Origin: Anticarsia gemmatalis
Taxonomy: Eukaryota > Arthropoda > Insecta > Lepidoptera > Erebidae
Reading direction: 5' to 3'
DNA length: 64,000 nt
Assembly: GCF_050436995.1 (NCBI RefSeq)
Contig: NC_134771.1
Coordinates: 6,179,501-6,243,500 of the forward strand
Both the position numbers and the translations under genes were made by a program. The stretch's first letter is position 1; each line of letters begins with the position of its first letter. Of this stretch, positions 22,401-33,143 are shown one piece after another. The notes under the pieces are model-generated. The model did no database searches and was not told the origin of the DNA. It saw only the letters and a list, made by a program, of their open reading frames with translations.

Positions 22401-22611
22401 ATGTATGTAATTTTGGATAAAGATTTCTTTAGATTTCGTTACTTTATTAATAACTGGCCTTGACATTATGTGTTATTATTATGGAGTATTTCCTTATTGC
22501 GATTATCAATATTAATGCAAATATAATCACTAAATTTTAAGACTAGTCGTTTTTTCGTGAAATAGTAACAAGCATTAAATAAAATTTGTTTAATACATTT
22601 ATTGAGGGCGT

Positions 22612-22716
22612 ACAAAGTCCCCAACCCACACTTGGCCAGTGGACTCAAGGCTTAACCCCTCCTCCTCGTTTGGGAGGAGACCCTTGCCCTGCAGTGGGAC
22701 AGTAATGGGTTAAAAA
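22612..22716 (-). repeat. Dispersed repeat family E fragment, minus
   Basis: Reverse complement of the family E start (GTCCCACTGCAGGGCAAGGGTCTCC and the following 'gaggaggggttaagccttgagtccac'). It sits just before the family A SINE at 22739. Confidence 0.6.
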
Positions 22717-22738
22717 AAAGTAATAGCATACATCAAAT

Positions 22739-22935
22739 TCCATGGCGCAGTGGGTAAGATCCCCACGCCGCTACCGTTGTGTCGGGTGCTCGTGGGTTCG
22801 ATTCCCACACGGAACAAATATTTGTGACAACAAATGGTTGTTTCAAGTCTGATCGTACTTTGTGTTCGTTGTTTGTATATTTGTAAAAGTCCTCGCGCCA
22901 CAAGAGCAATTCTTAGTGCGGGAGTTGTCTTTTAA
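22739..22935 (+). repeat. tRNA-derived SINE family A, full copy
   Basis: tRNA-like head with CATGGCGCAGTGGGTAAGAT (A box) and GTGGGTTCGATTCCCACACGG (B box), body with TTTGTAAAAGTCCTCGCGCCACAAG and GTGCGGGAGTTGTCTTTT, then an A-rich end. It lies 180 bases upstream of the reductase's first exon. Confidence 0.8.
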
Positions 22936-23070
22936 AAAGAAAAAACAATACATCCTTAAACTACATTAAACGAAAAATTTTCTTCAACGAAATATCATAT
23001 CGAAGATTGTCATGCCTTTTAAGTTATAACGTAAGCTAAGTATATGAAGCGCATCATAGCATCAGTAGTT

Positions 23071-23103
23071 GATATAAGCTTGTCGCGTCGTACCGCCTCA
23101 CTC
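23071..23103 (+). promoter_or_regulatory. Candidate core promoter of the reductase gene
   Basis: A TATA-like GATATAAGCT at 23071-23080 lies about 27 bases before a TCACTC initiator-like motif (23098-23103), followed by a short leader to the ATG at 23115. Spacing fits an insect TATA/Inr promoter; the call rests on motif spacing alone. Confidence 0.45.
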
Positions 23104-23114
23104 GGACATCGAAC

Positions 23115-26100
23115 ATGTTGCCGACCGGTCTTATCGCGTGTGTGCTGCTGCATGTGAGTACTTTACATTATAAGTTCCTTTTTTTTTATATCTCGGGACT
23201 ACAGAGTCCCGGACATTTGGAAGGCGTGCGTGGGGCCGAAGCCAACACGTAGAGGCCCTTTTTAGACGGCTTTAATCTTTCAATTATGTATGGTGTCACA
23301 ATCCGGTGATTATCCCTGTTCACACTATAAAATGCACCCAAGGACAATCACCGGACTGTGTGGAACTATGGCAAAACTAATGGGAAAAACTACTTGGGCT
23401 ATTAAGGTGGGGTGCTAATGGACATGGGTAATTGGGATCTATGGGGACTATGGCGCCTGCCGATAACAATGTTAAAAACACGTAAGAATGGCAGGCGGAG
23501 ACTTGCCAACTCACAAACTGGGCCCAAGTTTATTATTATAGTCATTTTAGGGTCTTTTTATGTTCATTCGTTCTTTAAGATCATGGGCCAGTTTTATAGC
23601 TTATGTATCAGTCAAATAATCTACTCTAAAATATTTAATTTTAAAAAACAATAATTTCTAAAAGCCACTTTTTACTATTTATAGATTTGTTATTTAAGGC
23701 CCAAATGATTTTCGTATGTATGTATATTTATAGAAAAATATCCAACATATCTTTGTAATGATGAATAAATTTGCTTAAATTATTACTGTCCCATAGCTGG
23801 GCAAGGGTTGCCTCCCGAAATGAGGGAGGAGTTAGGCCTTGAGTCCACCACGCTAACCAAGCTATAGGGGTTGGGAAATAATATCGTGACAATTAATATA
23901 TCAATGCATTTCACATCATTACCAATGTTTGTAAACAACTCACCTACTGCTACTAACGAAATGTTGAAAATATAAGGTAGTTGCAATAAATTCCAACCTC
24001 ATACTGTCATTGCTTTTATGAAGATAATTTAAATAAGGTGTTTTTTAAGAAGTCTAGAAAAACTTAGGCTTAAATTTATGTAACACATACGATTATCTAA
24101 AAGTTAAGAGACGGATAATACTAACATATGTTATTTAAGTATATTAACTGCTTGTAAAATGGAAAACGAAAACGAAAAATTTTTGGTTCGTTAAAATTCA
24201 GTGTGCTAAGTTAAAGTTATATATGTATTTGATTGTGATTGATCTAAAAACATATAAAGTTAAGTTTTTATTAATTAGTGCGTGTTAATGACCTGAATAA
24301 ACCTTGAACTTGTAAAAAGTGTGTTTTTCATACTTTATCAAGTTAATGTGAAGGTGAGAGGTTACTTATAATTAAGTAAGTATTGCACTAATTAGTAAGT
24401 TATTGATAAAGGTATGTTATTATTGTATTTAATTATGTTTTGTTTGTTAACCGACTGTTAAAGGGAGGAGGTTTTTAATTTCTCAATTAGACTGTAGGTA
24501 TTTTTTTGCACGCTTGATACTTCATAGTTTGTATTTATTGTTTAAATTATGTTTTATTAACTAAGTTTCTAAATAAAGGGAGTTCTTAAATCGTGTTTTT
24601 TATGTTTGTTAGTTCATAGTGTGTCATCATTAATTCTGTCTGTTTTCAACCGACTTTAAAAAGGAAGATATTCTTAATTCGTCTGAATATTATGAAATCT
24701 GTAAGAGCGAGTGCAACCTGCGCCGAAACGTTAGGCATTTTAAGGTAAAATGCGTGTTCGCGTTAATTCCCGTATTCTATTATACATTATACATACATGC
24801 AACGCGAGAGTTTAAAAGTTATGATTATGAAATCTGTTCAGTAGATATTGAATTTAATCGCGAACGAACAGAAAGACATGGCAAGTAGTTTCTACGTGGT
24901 AACAATCAGCTGCATTATATTTTCCTGGAAGGCACAGACAATGTTTAGTCTTAAAAGTAGTATTGTAACTCGAAACAAAAAACTGATGGGCAGACAATAC
25001 GATTGTTTGTTTGCTTTTATAAATTGTCTATTGTATTCACATTGCACTGATTATTACTAACTGCACGTTTGTCGCAGTGGTTAACGTGGTCACCTCGCCG
25101 TAATAACCGTAGCGCCGCGTGTGGTGGCTTACAATCTCGGGACAAATCTTTGTGTGATGAGCACGAGTATCTGTTCTGAGCCTGGTTGTCAATTTATTGT
25201 TTGTTATTTTTTTGCTACTCCGCTCCTAATGACCGTAGCGTGATGTTATATAGCCTATAGCCTTCCTCGATAAATGGGCTATCTAACAGTAAAGGAATTT
25301 TTCAAATCAGACCAGTAGTTCCTGAGATTAGCGCGTTCAAACAAACAAACAAACAAACAATCAAACAAACAAACTCTTCAGCTTTATAATATTAGTATAG
25401 ATATAGATTATAATATTATAATATTAGTATAGATTATAATACGCATCGTCTGTCATAGCGTATAACAGACCTAATATTATGTTTGTAGAATTGTAACTTA
25501 TTATGGTATGTACAAAGCTTATATGTAAATAAACTTCAAAAGGGAATGGAATGAAGGCCTTTATAAAGTTCGGCCTTGCGTTCCAATATTACTGTATACG
25601 GGTACGATGCATACATACGTATTATTATGTACTATAAATTATAAATAAAGTCGCTTTCCGCAGTCTGTCGTTATGTCTATATGAGTATTTTTTGGCGACC
25701 TCCGTGGCGCTGTGATTAAGATAGTCGCCACGCCACTACCAATGCGCCGAGAGGTCGAGGGTTCGATTTCCACACGGAACAATTTATTATTTGTGCGTTC
25801 CACAAATAGTTGTTTCGGGTCTGGACCGGTTGTACTTTGTATCCCTTGTTTGTATGTCTGTAAAAGTCTCCGCGACACAAGAGAAATTCTATGTGCGGTA
25901 GTTGTCAAAAATAAATATAATGATTAAAAAAATATGTACTCTTAGATCTTTAAAACTACGAAACGGATTTTGATGCGCTTTTTTTATTAGGTAGAGTGAT
26001 TCAAGAGGAAGGTTTATGTGTTTAATTTGTTAAGATTAATAGGTGTAACCTGGGTAAAGTCGGGGCGGGTCGCTTGTGTTTAATATATTATTATTATATG

Positions 26101-29100
26101 GATATTTTAAATGCAAGAAACGTATGTAATGTGTATATTATCAAAATAGTTTCCTTATAACAATGGCGGAATAATAACAAAGCTTATGCTTGGTTTATTT
26201 TAAATAGAAACTGGAATTTAATAGTTTAATATACATTTATATAACAGTTAAGTAAATAATGTAATGTTCCCAATACACATAATGTATTGCGCGAGTTTTA
26301 CAGTCTAAAACTTAGTGATTCGGAGAGGGCGTAAAGCCGTCGGTCCTGCGCCTGACCTCTCACTGGTCGTGTCGGTTATCCGTCCCATCAGACTATGAGA
26401 GTGAAGGAACAGAGAGTGTACCTGTGTATTGTGCACACACTTGGACACTATAAACAAAGTCTCACACTGTTGGCCAGTTTCAATAAAATTCACTGCTGTA
26501 TCCGGATACCGGCTAAAAATATATTATTATAACAGACGTGGTATTAAACGGAAAAAACTGACCAAGTGCGTGCCGGACTCGAGCACGAAGGGTTCCGTAC
26601 CAAAAATATCCAAAAAAAAACAGATTTATTGTATGGGGACCCCCATAATATTTTTTTTGTATTTGTTGTTATAGCGGCAACGGAAGTACATCATTTGTGA
26701 AATTTTCAGCTGTCTAACTATTACGGTTTTTGAGATACAACCTGAAGACAGATAGCTTAGGCTTAGCAATAGGGTCCCGTCTTACCCGTTGGGTACGAAA
26801 ACGTAAAAAGTTACACACCTCTACTATAGAGTATAATAAGCTTAATTATAAGCTAATGATTACCTATTTGTGCATCACTGATCACATTATAAAGTCCTTC
26901 ACAGCGAATTATGGCAAATTTTCTCCAAATTATAGCCATAATGGGATCGTATTATAAATGCTATTATTAGCTGTAATCCTCCTATATTTATGCACTATTA
27001 AGTATAATACCTTTGGTGTGGGAAGGCTAATTTTGCACTCGTAAACTGGTTATGTAGTTTAACAATTAGGTATGGTTAGGTACCTATCTTTATATATATC
27101 ATTCTTCTGTAAGTGTGTATGTCACTGAACTTCTCTTAAACGACTGGACCGATTTTGATGACATTTTTTGTGTGTGTTCAAGGGGATCTCAGAATGGTTT
27201 AGATTCACAATGTTGTCCGCTGGACAATGTTTTTTTATTTATTTTTTATGGCAAACCAACGTTTGCCGGGTCAGCTAGTAGTGTTATATTTTGCAATTGT
27301 GGTATATGTGTTAGGTATGTAATTTGATATTGTGATTATCATTAAATGAAATAAGATCCGAGAGTGTTATTATTGCGGTGCATTAATTTTTTTTCCCTAT
27401 TATTATTATAATTGATTTGATAAACTTGTATAGTCCATCAACTTAGCTGTGAGTTCTAGCAAGCATGACTTTTTCTTTCTTTCTTTTCTTAGTTTTCTTA
27501 AATAACATACAAACAACTAATTGTGGATCGCACAAATAATTGTTCCGTGTGGGAATCGAACCCACGACCTCCCGTCACGAAGGTAGTGGCGTAGTGACCA
27601 CCTTAACCACTGAGCCACAGAGGTCAAAGATTAATCTAGATTATAATTAATAAATAATTCTGTGTATTTCCTTTCCAAGATTTCATTTCTCAAAAAAAAT
27701 CCGGTGTGGCCGAAATACGAAATTCAGAAATAAGTTTAGATTCACCTGGGTGACTTTTAAAAAGGCATCGTACATCTACATAGATGTGTATTAAAAACTC
27801 ATGTAATTTCTATACAAATAAGCTATTATTGTATAGTAAATAATTTCAACAGAAACGTAAAAAAACAGCTCCATTTTATCTAAATTGCAGTTTAACCTTG
27901 AAACAGTCACAAACATTATTTAATTAACTATATAACACAATCATTTGGTACTACATACATATGATCGTATTTATTTACTAAGTACATTGACCCCTCTCCC
28001 CTCTCCATACTTATGTACTTAGCTGTAGTAACGACTGAACGCTGAACAAGTGAGCATTGTTTTATTAAATATCTTAACGATAATCTAAATAAATATCATT
28101 GGACAACTCACACACGGTCATTTGATTTCAAACTAAGCAGAGATTGTACTGTGGTAACCAAATAACTGATTAACATACAAATTTCATGCAAATTGGTTCA
28201 GTAGTTTAGGCGTGATTGAGTAACAGACAGACAGACAGACAGATTTACAATCGCATTTATAATATTAGTATGGATAATGTATTATTGTTTTTTTTCAGAT
28301 GGCTGCCTCGGTGGAGGTGCCGAAGCTCAACATGTTGGATGGAGGGCAGATGCCTGCTATAGCTCTCGGCACTTACCTTGGATTCGATCAGGTACTGTTA
28401 CCACTTGTGTTGTATTGTTACCCACTGCTGGGAATACAGTATCCAATAGAATATCTATAAATACACTATCGACCGACGTTGAACGATTTACAGAACCATG
28501 GAAAAATAACACATAACTTAGTTAAAAAGGTTTTCCTTCATTATCTATGGAACTCATAATTTATTTGATTAGGAACTCCAAATTACTATATCTTTAGTTT
28601 TTTTTCATAGCCCAAAACAACAAATCAAAGCAAAAAGTTATTATACTACCTAATTTACATTTGAAACCAAGATATTGGCCCATGACCAGTTGCGCTCACT
28701 GATCGGTAAACAATCTGCTATCTACGGGCTAAACAACCCTTGGCGCAGTCATTCCATAGATGGGTGACCGTATAGTGGTATTTGAGCTGGGCGTTTCCGT
28801 GCATCGGAGGGCACGTTAAGAGTCGGTCCCGGCTGTTGTCTACTAAAATAACAGTCGTTAAGCAACGTCAGAGGCCTCTTGGGCAGCTTGAACAACTTTG
28901 ACACTAGACTGCGACAAACAAACAATTACTTAGTAGTCTACTCGGTCTTTCCAGAACGGCGTTGTCCGGTCTAAATCCAAGGAGCTTCGTGACGCAGTGC
29001 TGGCAGCAGTAGACGCGGGCTACAGGCACATCGACACTGCTGCCATCTATGAGACCGAGAGCGAGATCGGAGAGGCGCTCAAGATGAAGTTCAACGAAGG

Positions 29101-30211
29101 AGTTGTTAAGAGAGATGATATGTTTATTACTACTAAGGTAGGTTGCAAAGTTAGTTGGTTTGAAGAGAGGACTTAACAAAAAATATGGCGTTTTTAGTCA
29201 AAGTAAGGTAAAAAAGATCACATAAAACCAGTCTGCTTCTGTGGCGTAGTGGTTTAGGTCGCCACGCCGCTACCATTGTGTCGGGAGGTCGTGGGTTCGA
29301 TTCCCGCACGGAACAGTTATTTGTGCGATCCACGAATAATGGTTTCGGGTCTGGTTGTACTTTGTATCCGTTGTTTTTATGTTTGTAAAAGTCCCCGCGA
29401 CACAAGAGTACCTAATACTTAAAGCGGGAGATGTCTTAAAAAAAGTTGCTTTGATTACATAATTTCCTAATTTTGATTAGGAAAAAAACTATATTATACA
29501 TAGGTAGCATTTTATCACTTACATATAAATTCTTGGAATGCCTAAAGTCACAAAACACAAAAGTATTAAAGGTACTAACTTTCCGATAATAATTTTAATG
29601 AATAACAAAAAGTAAACCCACGTACTTATATTATTTTTTAGCAGTAGACGCACTTCTTTCAATTGTATCATTATCAAAATATCTTGCTAAAGACGGAAGG
29701 ACTAACGGTTATATTTCCATGTTCCAGCTTTGGAACACAGCCCACAAGAAGGAGCAAGTGGAGCCAGCCATCAGGAGCGCTCTCAACAAGACTGGGCTGG
29801 ACTACTTCGACCTTTATCTGATGCATTGGCCGATTGCACTTAATGTGAGTAAGGAAACCTGAAGATCTTGGATTAAGAGTTACTTTTTAATACGCTCATA
29901 GCCTGTACTCGGCAACGGCACCTCAGCCAGTTCCAATTTAACAAGCTGTGTGAGTATATGACACTTAAAATTCAAAAATTCAATATATGTTAATTGCAGA
30001 AAATATGGCAGGTACGAGATGTTTAGGACGCGGAGTATCCAATCGGAGGTACCGCGTCCTGGCCACTTTATGGTGACAGTTGAAGGAACACCGTCAGGTT
30101 TTTAGTCGGTATGCCCAAATTTAAAAGCCGGAACGCCTAGCCGGCGGGAGAGCCCGACAGACCCCCACTACCTCCCTGGAGCGGGACATGCAGTAATGCA
30201 TTTTCCTGACG

Positions 30212-30242
<31 letters not shown>

Positions 30243-32082
30243 TACGAGATGTTTACATAATAAATTAGTGGGCATCACAATATAGTTCCTACTCTCTGGG
30301 ATAAAGGTACTTCGTTACTTCGGGCAATTATTGAGAATTTCTTTAATAGAAAATCGCTGTGTTAGCTTTTTGGTACGACCCGGGATTCAAACCCGAAAAC
30401 TATACGGCAGAGTAGGCGTAAAGATTCACAAATAAGTTAAAGTATTTTTTAAGGATCCATTTTATGGGCCATGCTCGTAAAGACCGGTTCAAAATGATTT
30501 GTCTGTTTACGAGAAGACTTTCGTTTCCCTCCAGGAAGACAACTCCTACGCCAACGTGGACATCATGGAGACCTGGCGAGCTTTGGAAGACGTCCAGCGC
30601 CTCGGCCTCACCAAGTCTATCGGTCTCTCCAACTTTAACAAGGAACAGTTGCAGAGAGTCCTCAGTGAGGGCAGCATCAAGCCTGTTGCGTTGCAGATTG
30701 AGGTAAGGCAGCCAAAGTACAGCCGTACTTTGGACATCAAAACTCATAGCCAGCTGCGCTTACCCGTCGGTAAATGATCAGTGGGTAAAGCAACTCTAGG
30801 CACGGCCATTCTATAGATGGGTGACCGCATTGTAGTGTTTGAACTGAACATCTCCGTGTTTCGAAGTGAAGTGATAATTATCTCCAATACACATTCGAAA
30901 ACCTTGAATACTTGCGTGGAAGGCAAATGCTTGTTATCACATTTTTATTGTGACTTATCATACTTACAAAAAATCTAACTTTATTTCCATTAGTCGTAGG
31001 CAGAGACCAAAGAACGCCACTTGCTACCATACACAATTCTACTGCTTTATTCACATACATACATACATCTTATCTTACCATACACGACCTCAGACAAATA
31101 CAATAATCTCTAATATTCTTTCTCTCTTCAGGTACACCCTCAAATCATCCAATCAGACCTCATCTCATTCTGCAAGAGTGAAGGCATCATAGTGATGGGC
31201 TACAGTCCGTTCGGTTCGCTAGTGATGCGCTACGGGCTCCAGTTCCCGGGACCCAAGATGGACGACCCCCTACTGGTGGGGCTCGGACAGAAGTATGGAA
31301 AGACCCCAGCGCAAATTGTATTGAGATGGGCGGTGAGTCTTTCTTTATTAATTTACTTGATGACCCGCGTGATGCAGCTGAATACCAGTGTTTTACATGC
31401 AGCAACTGCCTATCGGACCTACACAACACAGTTACCTGGGTTATAACACGATACTAAGTAAGACTGGTTGTCAGACTTTCAAGCTTCTGACTACTGGTAA
31501 CGACTGTCAAACCAAATATTGCTCAAATATTATTAGACAATCCATTTTCATAACTATTAACTCTTTAAATCGAGGAGGATAACTTCTACGCAAGCAAGAT
31601 ACCTCTCAGATATATTTTTTTCTTTTTAAAGACAACTCCCGCACTAAGACTTGCTCTTCTGTCGCGGGGACTTTTACAAGCATACAAACAACGGACACAA
31701 AGCACAACCAGACCCGAAACAATTATTAGTGGATCGAACAAATAATTATTCCGAGTGGGAATCGAACCTCCCGAGGCAATGGTAGCGGCATGGCGACCTA
31801 AACCACTGTGCGACGGAGACAGACATTACTAATTTCATCAATACTAATTTTTATTTACAGGTCGATAGAGGAGTAGTACCAATACCTAAAACGATCAAAC
31901 CATCCCGTTTGACAGAAAACATCAGCATTTTCGACTTCAAGCTGACTCCAGACGAAATTGAGAAAATTAATCAATATAATTCCAATACTAGGTACACCAT
32001 CCCTTCCTTCTGGCAAGAACATCCCAATTATCCCTTTGAAAAGATCGATAACCCTGTGAAAGATCCTTTCAAGAAAGATTAG
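23115..32082 (+). CDS. Secreted aldo-keto reductase, 7 exons, 340 aa
   Basis: NADPH-dependent reductase of aldehydes/ketones, closest by memory to the lepidopteran AKR2E group. Exons: 23115-23153, 28299-28391, 28955-29137, 29728-29844, 30535-30702, 31132-31332, 31861-32082. All introns are phase 0 with GT/AG borders; 340 residues is the expected size. Exon 1 codes MLPTGLIACVLLH, a hydrophobic signal-peptide core. The TIM-barrel core begins at VPKLNMLDGGQMPAIALGTY. The catalytic tetrad is Asp71 and Tyr76 (GYRHIDTAAIY), Lys105 (FITTKLW) and His138 (YLMHWP). The cofactor-binding segment IPKTIKPSRLTEN has Lys277, Arg283 and Asn287. Exon 2 starts exactly at a Met codon, so another first exon could give a cytosolic form. 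Substrate is not predictable; ecdysteroid, juvenile-hormone or xenobiotic carbonyl reduction are family-level guesses. Confidence 0.93.
23160..23520 (+). repeat. Probable TE-derived block in reductase intron 1
   Basis: An unusually GC-rich patch with ACAGAGTCCCGGACATTTGG, CAATCCGGTGATTATCCCTG and a reversed CAATCACCGGACTG (a partial inverted pair at 23300 and 23345). It has no open frame of note and looks like a LINE or LTR fragment; family unidentified. Confidence 0.35.
23780..25060. other. Intronic DNA, family E fragment then no recognised gene
   Basis: 23779-23870 is a family E repeat. The rest is AT-rich with a GAGTGCAACCTGCGCCGAAACG ... GTTCGCGTTAATTCCCG segment (24705-24770), related in wording to 46190-46270 and, reversed, to 52515-52640. 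Nothing coding was recognised. Confidence 0.45.
25062..25200 (+). repeat. SINE family B, tRNA-like head
   Basis: GCACGTTTGTCGCAGTGGTTAACG and CACCTCGCCGTAATAACCGTAG give the tRNA-like head, followed by GATGAGCACGAGTATCTGTTCTGAGCCTGG. The 3' body is replaced by an RTE-like repeat at 25203. Confidence 0.65.
25203..25440 (+). repeat. RTE-like repeat (family G), 3' end with AAAC microsatellite
   Basis: CTCCGCTCCTAATGACCGTAGCG, CTTCCTCGATAAATGGGCTATC, then GAGATTAGCGCGTTCAAACAAAC with several extra AAAC units, and a duplicated TATAATATTAGTATAGAT tail. Confidence 0.7.
25696..25912 (+). repeat. tRNA-derived SINE family A, full copy
   Basis: CTCCGTGGCGCTGTGATTAAG (A-box side), GAGGTCGAGGGTTCGATTTCC (B box), body GTAAAAGTCTCCGCGACACAAG and TGTGCGGTAGTTGTC. 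Plus orientation in reductase intron 1. Confidence 0.8.
26290..26490 (+). repeat. SINE family F, 3' part
   Basis: Contains GTAAAGCCGTCGGTCCTGCGC, CACTGGTCGTGTCGGTTATCC and GTGTACCTGTGTATTGTGCAC, the body of the full copy at 43643-43990. Other copies run minus at 32240-32430, 60180-60335 and 62841-63108. Confidence 0.65.
26550..26800 (+). repeat. Dispersed moth repeat (CCGGACTC...GGGTTCCGTACC type)
   Basis: The stretch CCAAGTGCGTGCCGGACTCG ... CACGAAGGGTTCCGTACCAA ... GTATGGGGACCCCCATAATA is a widespread non-coding repeat of lepidopteran genomes, recognised from memory. Its class is uncertain. Only one copy is present in the window. Confidence 0.5.
27098..27292 (+). repeat. Dispersed LINE-type 3' end (family H), plus copy
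   Basis: TTCTGTAAGTGTGTATGTCACTG, TTAAACGACTGGACCGATTT, GGTTTAGATTCACAATGTTG and GCCGGGTCAGCTAGT match, in reverse, the copy at 810-1005. Confidence 0.65.
27490..27626 (-). repeat. tRNA-derived SINE family A, minus, head portion
   Basis: Reverse complement shows GTGGCTCAGTGGTTAAGGTG and GTGGGTTCGATTCCCACACG, then the CAATTATTTGTGCGATCCAC body. Truncated at its 3' side in a TTTCTTTCTTTC tract. Confidence 0.75.
28086..28275. repeat. SINE B 3' fragment (minus) joined to an RTE-type tail (plus)
   Basis: 28086-28176 is family B reversed (GGACAACTCACACACGGTCA). 28185-28275 is a LINE-type 3' tail (CATGCAAATTGGTTCAGTAG, (CAGA)5, TATAATATTAGTATGGATA). The tail ends only about 24 bases before the acceptor of reductase exon 2. 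Confidence 0.65.
28672..28912 (+). repeat. 5S rRNA-derived SINE (family C), full copy
   Basis: Same head and body order as 21511-21771: AGTTGCGCTCACTGATCGGT, AACCCTTGGCGCAGTCATTCC, ATAGATGGGTGACCG, GGCACGTTAAGAGTCGGTCC and CTTGAACAACTTTGACACTAG. It ends about 40 bases before reductase exon 3. Confidence 0.7.
29233..29445 (+). repeat. tRNA-derived SINE family A, full copy
   Basis: GTGGCGTAGTGGTTTAGGTCGCC, GAGGTCGTGGGTTCGATTCC and the standard body to GCGGGAGATGTCTTAAAA. Reductase intron 3. Confidence 0.8.
30011..30255 (+). mobile_element. 5'-truncated LINE insertion with 15-bp target-site duplication
   Basis: GGTACGAGATGTTTA is repeated exactly at 30011-30025 and 30241-30255. Between them lies a 215-bp GC-rich 3' end (ACGCCTAGCCGGCGGGAGAG, CCCACTACCTCCCTGGAGCG, GTAATGCATTTTCCTGACG) closed by about 28 A residues. 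This is the hallmark of target-primed insertion of a 5'-truncated retrotransposon. It sits in reductase intron 4; the clade is not determined. Confidence 0.85.
30743..30865 (+). repeat. 5S-derived SINE (family C), head fragment
   Basis: ATAGCCAGCTGCGCTTACCCGTCGG, AAAGCAACTCTAGGCACGGCC, ATAGATGGGTGACCGCATTG and CATCTCCGTGTTTCG follow the family C head. The body is missing; family E and I pieces follow to 31075. Confidence 0.65.
31368..31515 (+). repeat. Dispersed repeat family D copy
   Basis: GATGCAGCTGAATACCAGTG, CGGACCTACACAACACAGTTACC and GACTTTCAAGCTTCTGACTACTGG, in family D order. Reductase intron 6. Confidence 0.65.
31620..31822 (-). repeat. tRNA-derived SINE family A, minus, near-full copy
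   Basis: Reverse orientation of the full family A copy: AAAGACAACTCCCGCACTAAG, GTCGCGGGGACTTTTACAAG and a B-box remnant GTGGGAATCGAACC. It ends about 40 bases before the last reductase exon. Confidence 0.75.
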
Positions 32083-32239
32083 AGAAGTGTTATGTTTTAA
32101 ATGTAGGCATGGCATGGGATTTTAAATGATATTTATAAATTGACAGATTGTTTATGTATTATCTGTTGAAATGTCAAAGTTAATGCTCTCCGATTTGCGG
32201 CAATGGCGGCAAATTTCATAAAACCAGCCAATGATGCAG

Positions 32240-32430
32240 AACTTTGTTTATAGTGTCAAAGTGTGTGCACAATACACAGGTACACTCTCTATTACATCGC
32301 TCTTATAACCCGGGTGGACGGATAAGTGATAACCGACACGACCAGTGAGGGGTCAGACGTAGGACTGGTTTAACGTGCTCTCCGAGGCACGGAGGTCTAC
32401 GACTTCAACTTCCTAAACACCGGGCAAAAA
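32240..32430 (-). repeat. SINE family F, minus
   Basis: Reverse complement of the family F body (GTGTCAAAGTGTGTGCACAATAC, GATAACCGACACGACCAGTG, GCTCTCCGAGGCACGGAGG). Just downstream of the reductase stop codon. Confidence 0.65.
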
Positions 32431-32749
32431 AATCTTTGAAAATGTCTTAACAATAGTCAAAACAATAATAATCTCATTAAAAACAAACAGGGGCCGAAAC
32501 AAGTTCCGAGGTCGAAAATACTGATTTTACTGACCAAAAATTCAAAAATACTGACCAAATACAGACCATTTCTAAACCGTTTTTCAGGTGAATGGTGTGA
32601 AATAACAAAAATACAAATACAGTCGAATTGAGAAGTCAAAATCCTTTTTTTAAGACTGTTAAAAAGCTTATTTTCGGTTATTGGTCTCCACCATCCCTGT
32701 AGTCAACCAGCATCGCCTTTTTAGTGTGTTAAAAAGCTTCGTTAATAAC

Positions 32750-33022
32750 GAACTTTCAATCAGGTCTTACGAATTTTCAATCAGGTCTTACGAGTTTTCA
32801 GTCAGGTCTTACGAGTTTTCAATCAGGTCTTACGAGTTTTCAATCAGGTCTTACGAATTTTCAATCAGGTCTTACGAGTTTTCAATCAGGTCTTACGAGT
32901 TTTCAATCAGGTCTTACGAGTTTTCAATCAGGTCTTACGAGTTTTCAATCAGGTCTTACGAGTTTTCAATCAGGTCTTACGAGTTTTCAATCAGGTCTTA
33001 CGAGTTTTCAATCAGGTCTTAC
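32750..33022 (+). repeat. 21-bp minisatellite, about 13 units
   Basis: Units contain AATCAGGTCTTACGAG followed by TTTTC, with rare changes (GAA for GAG, AGTC for AATC). Because 21 is a multiple of three, the plus strand stays open and reads as repeated SIRSYEF, but there is no gene context; it is part of the surrounding transposon. Confidence 0.9.
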
Positions 33023-33143
33023 GAAGTTTCGCAAAAGTGCGCAATGGCGCTAAAGCATTTTCACTTCAAAAATATTGATTTCAAAAAAATAGCAAATTTT
33101 AATTTGCTGTTCTATTGAAGTCATGTGATGCTTCAATACATGT

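Noticed and set aside
30400..30777. Overlapping plus and minus frames of up to 115 codons
   Set aside because: Shadows of reductase exon 5 extended into introns.
32681..33118. A 145-codon ORF with SIRSYEF repeats
   Set aside because: Created by a 21-bp minisatellite within a transposon; no splice or start context.
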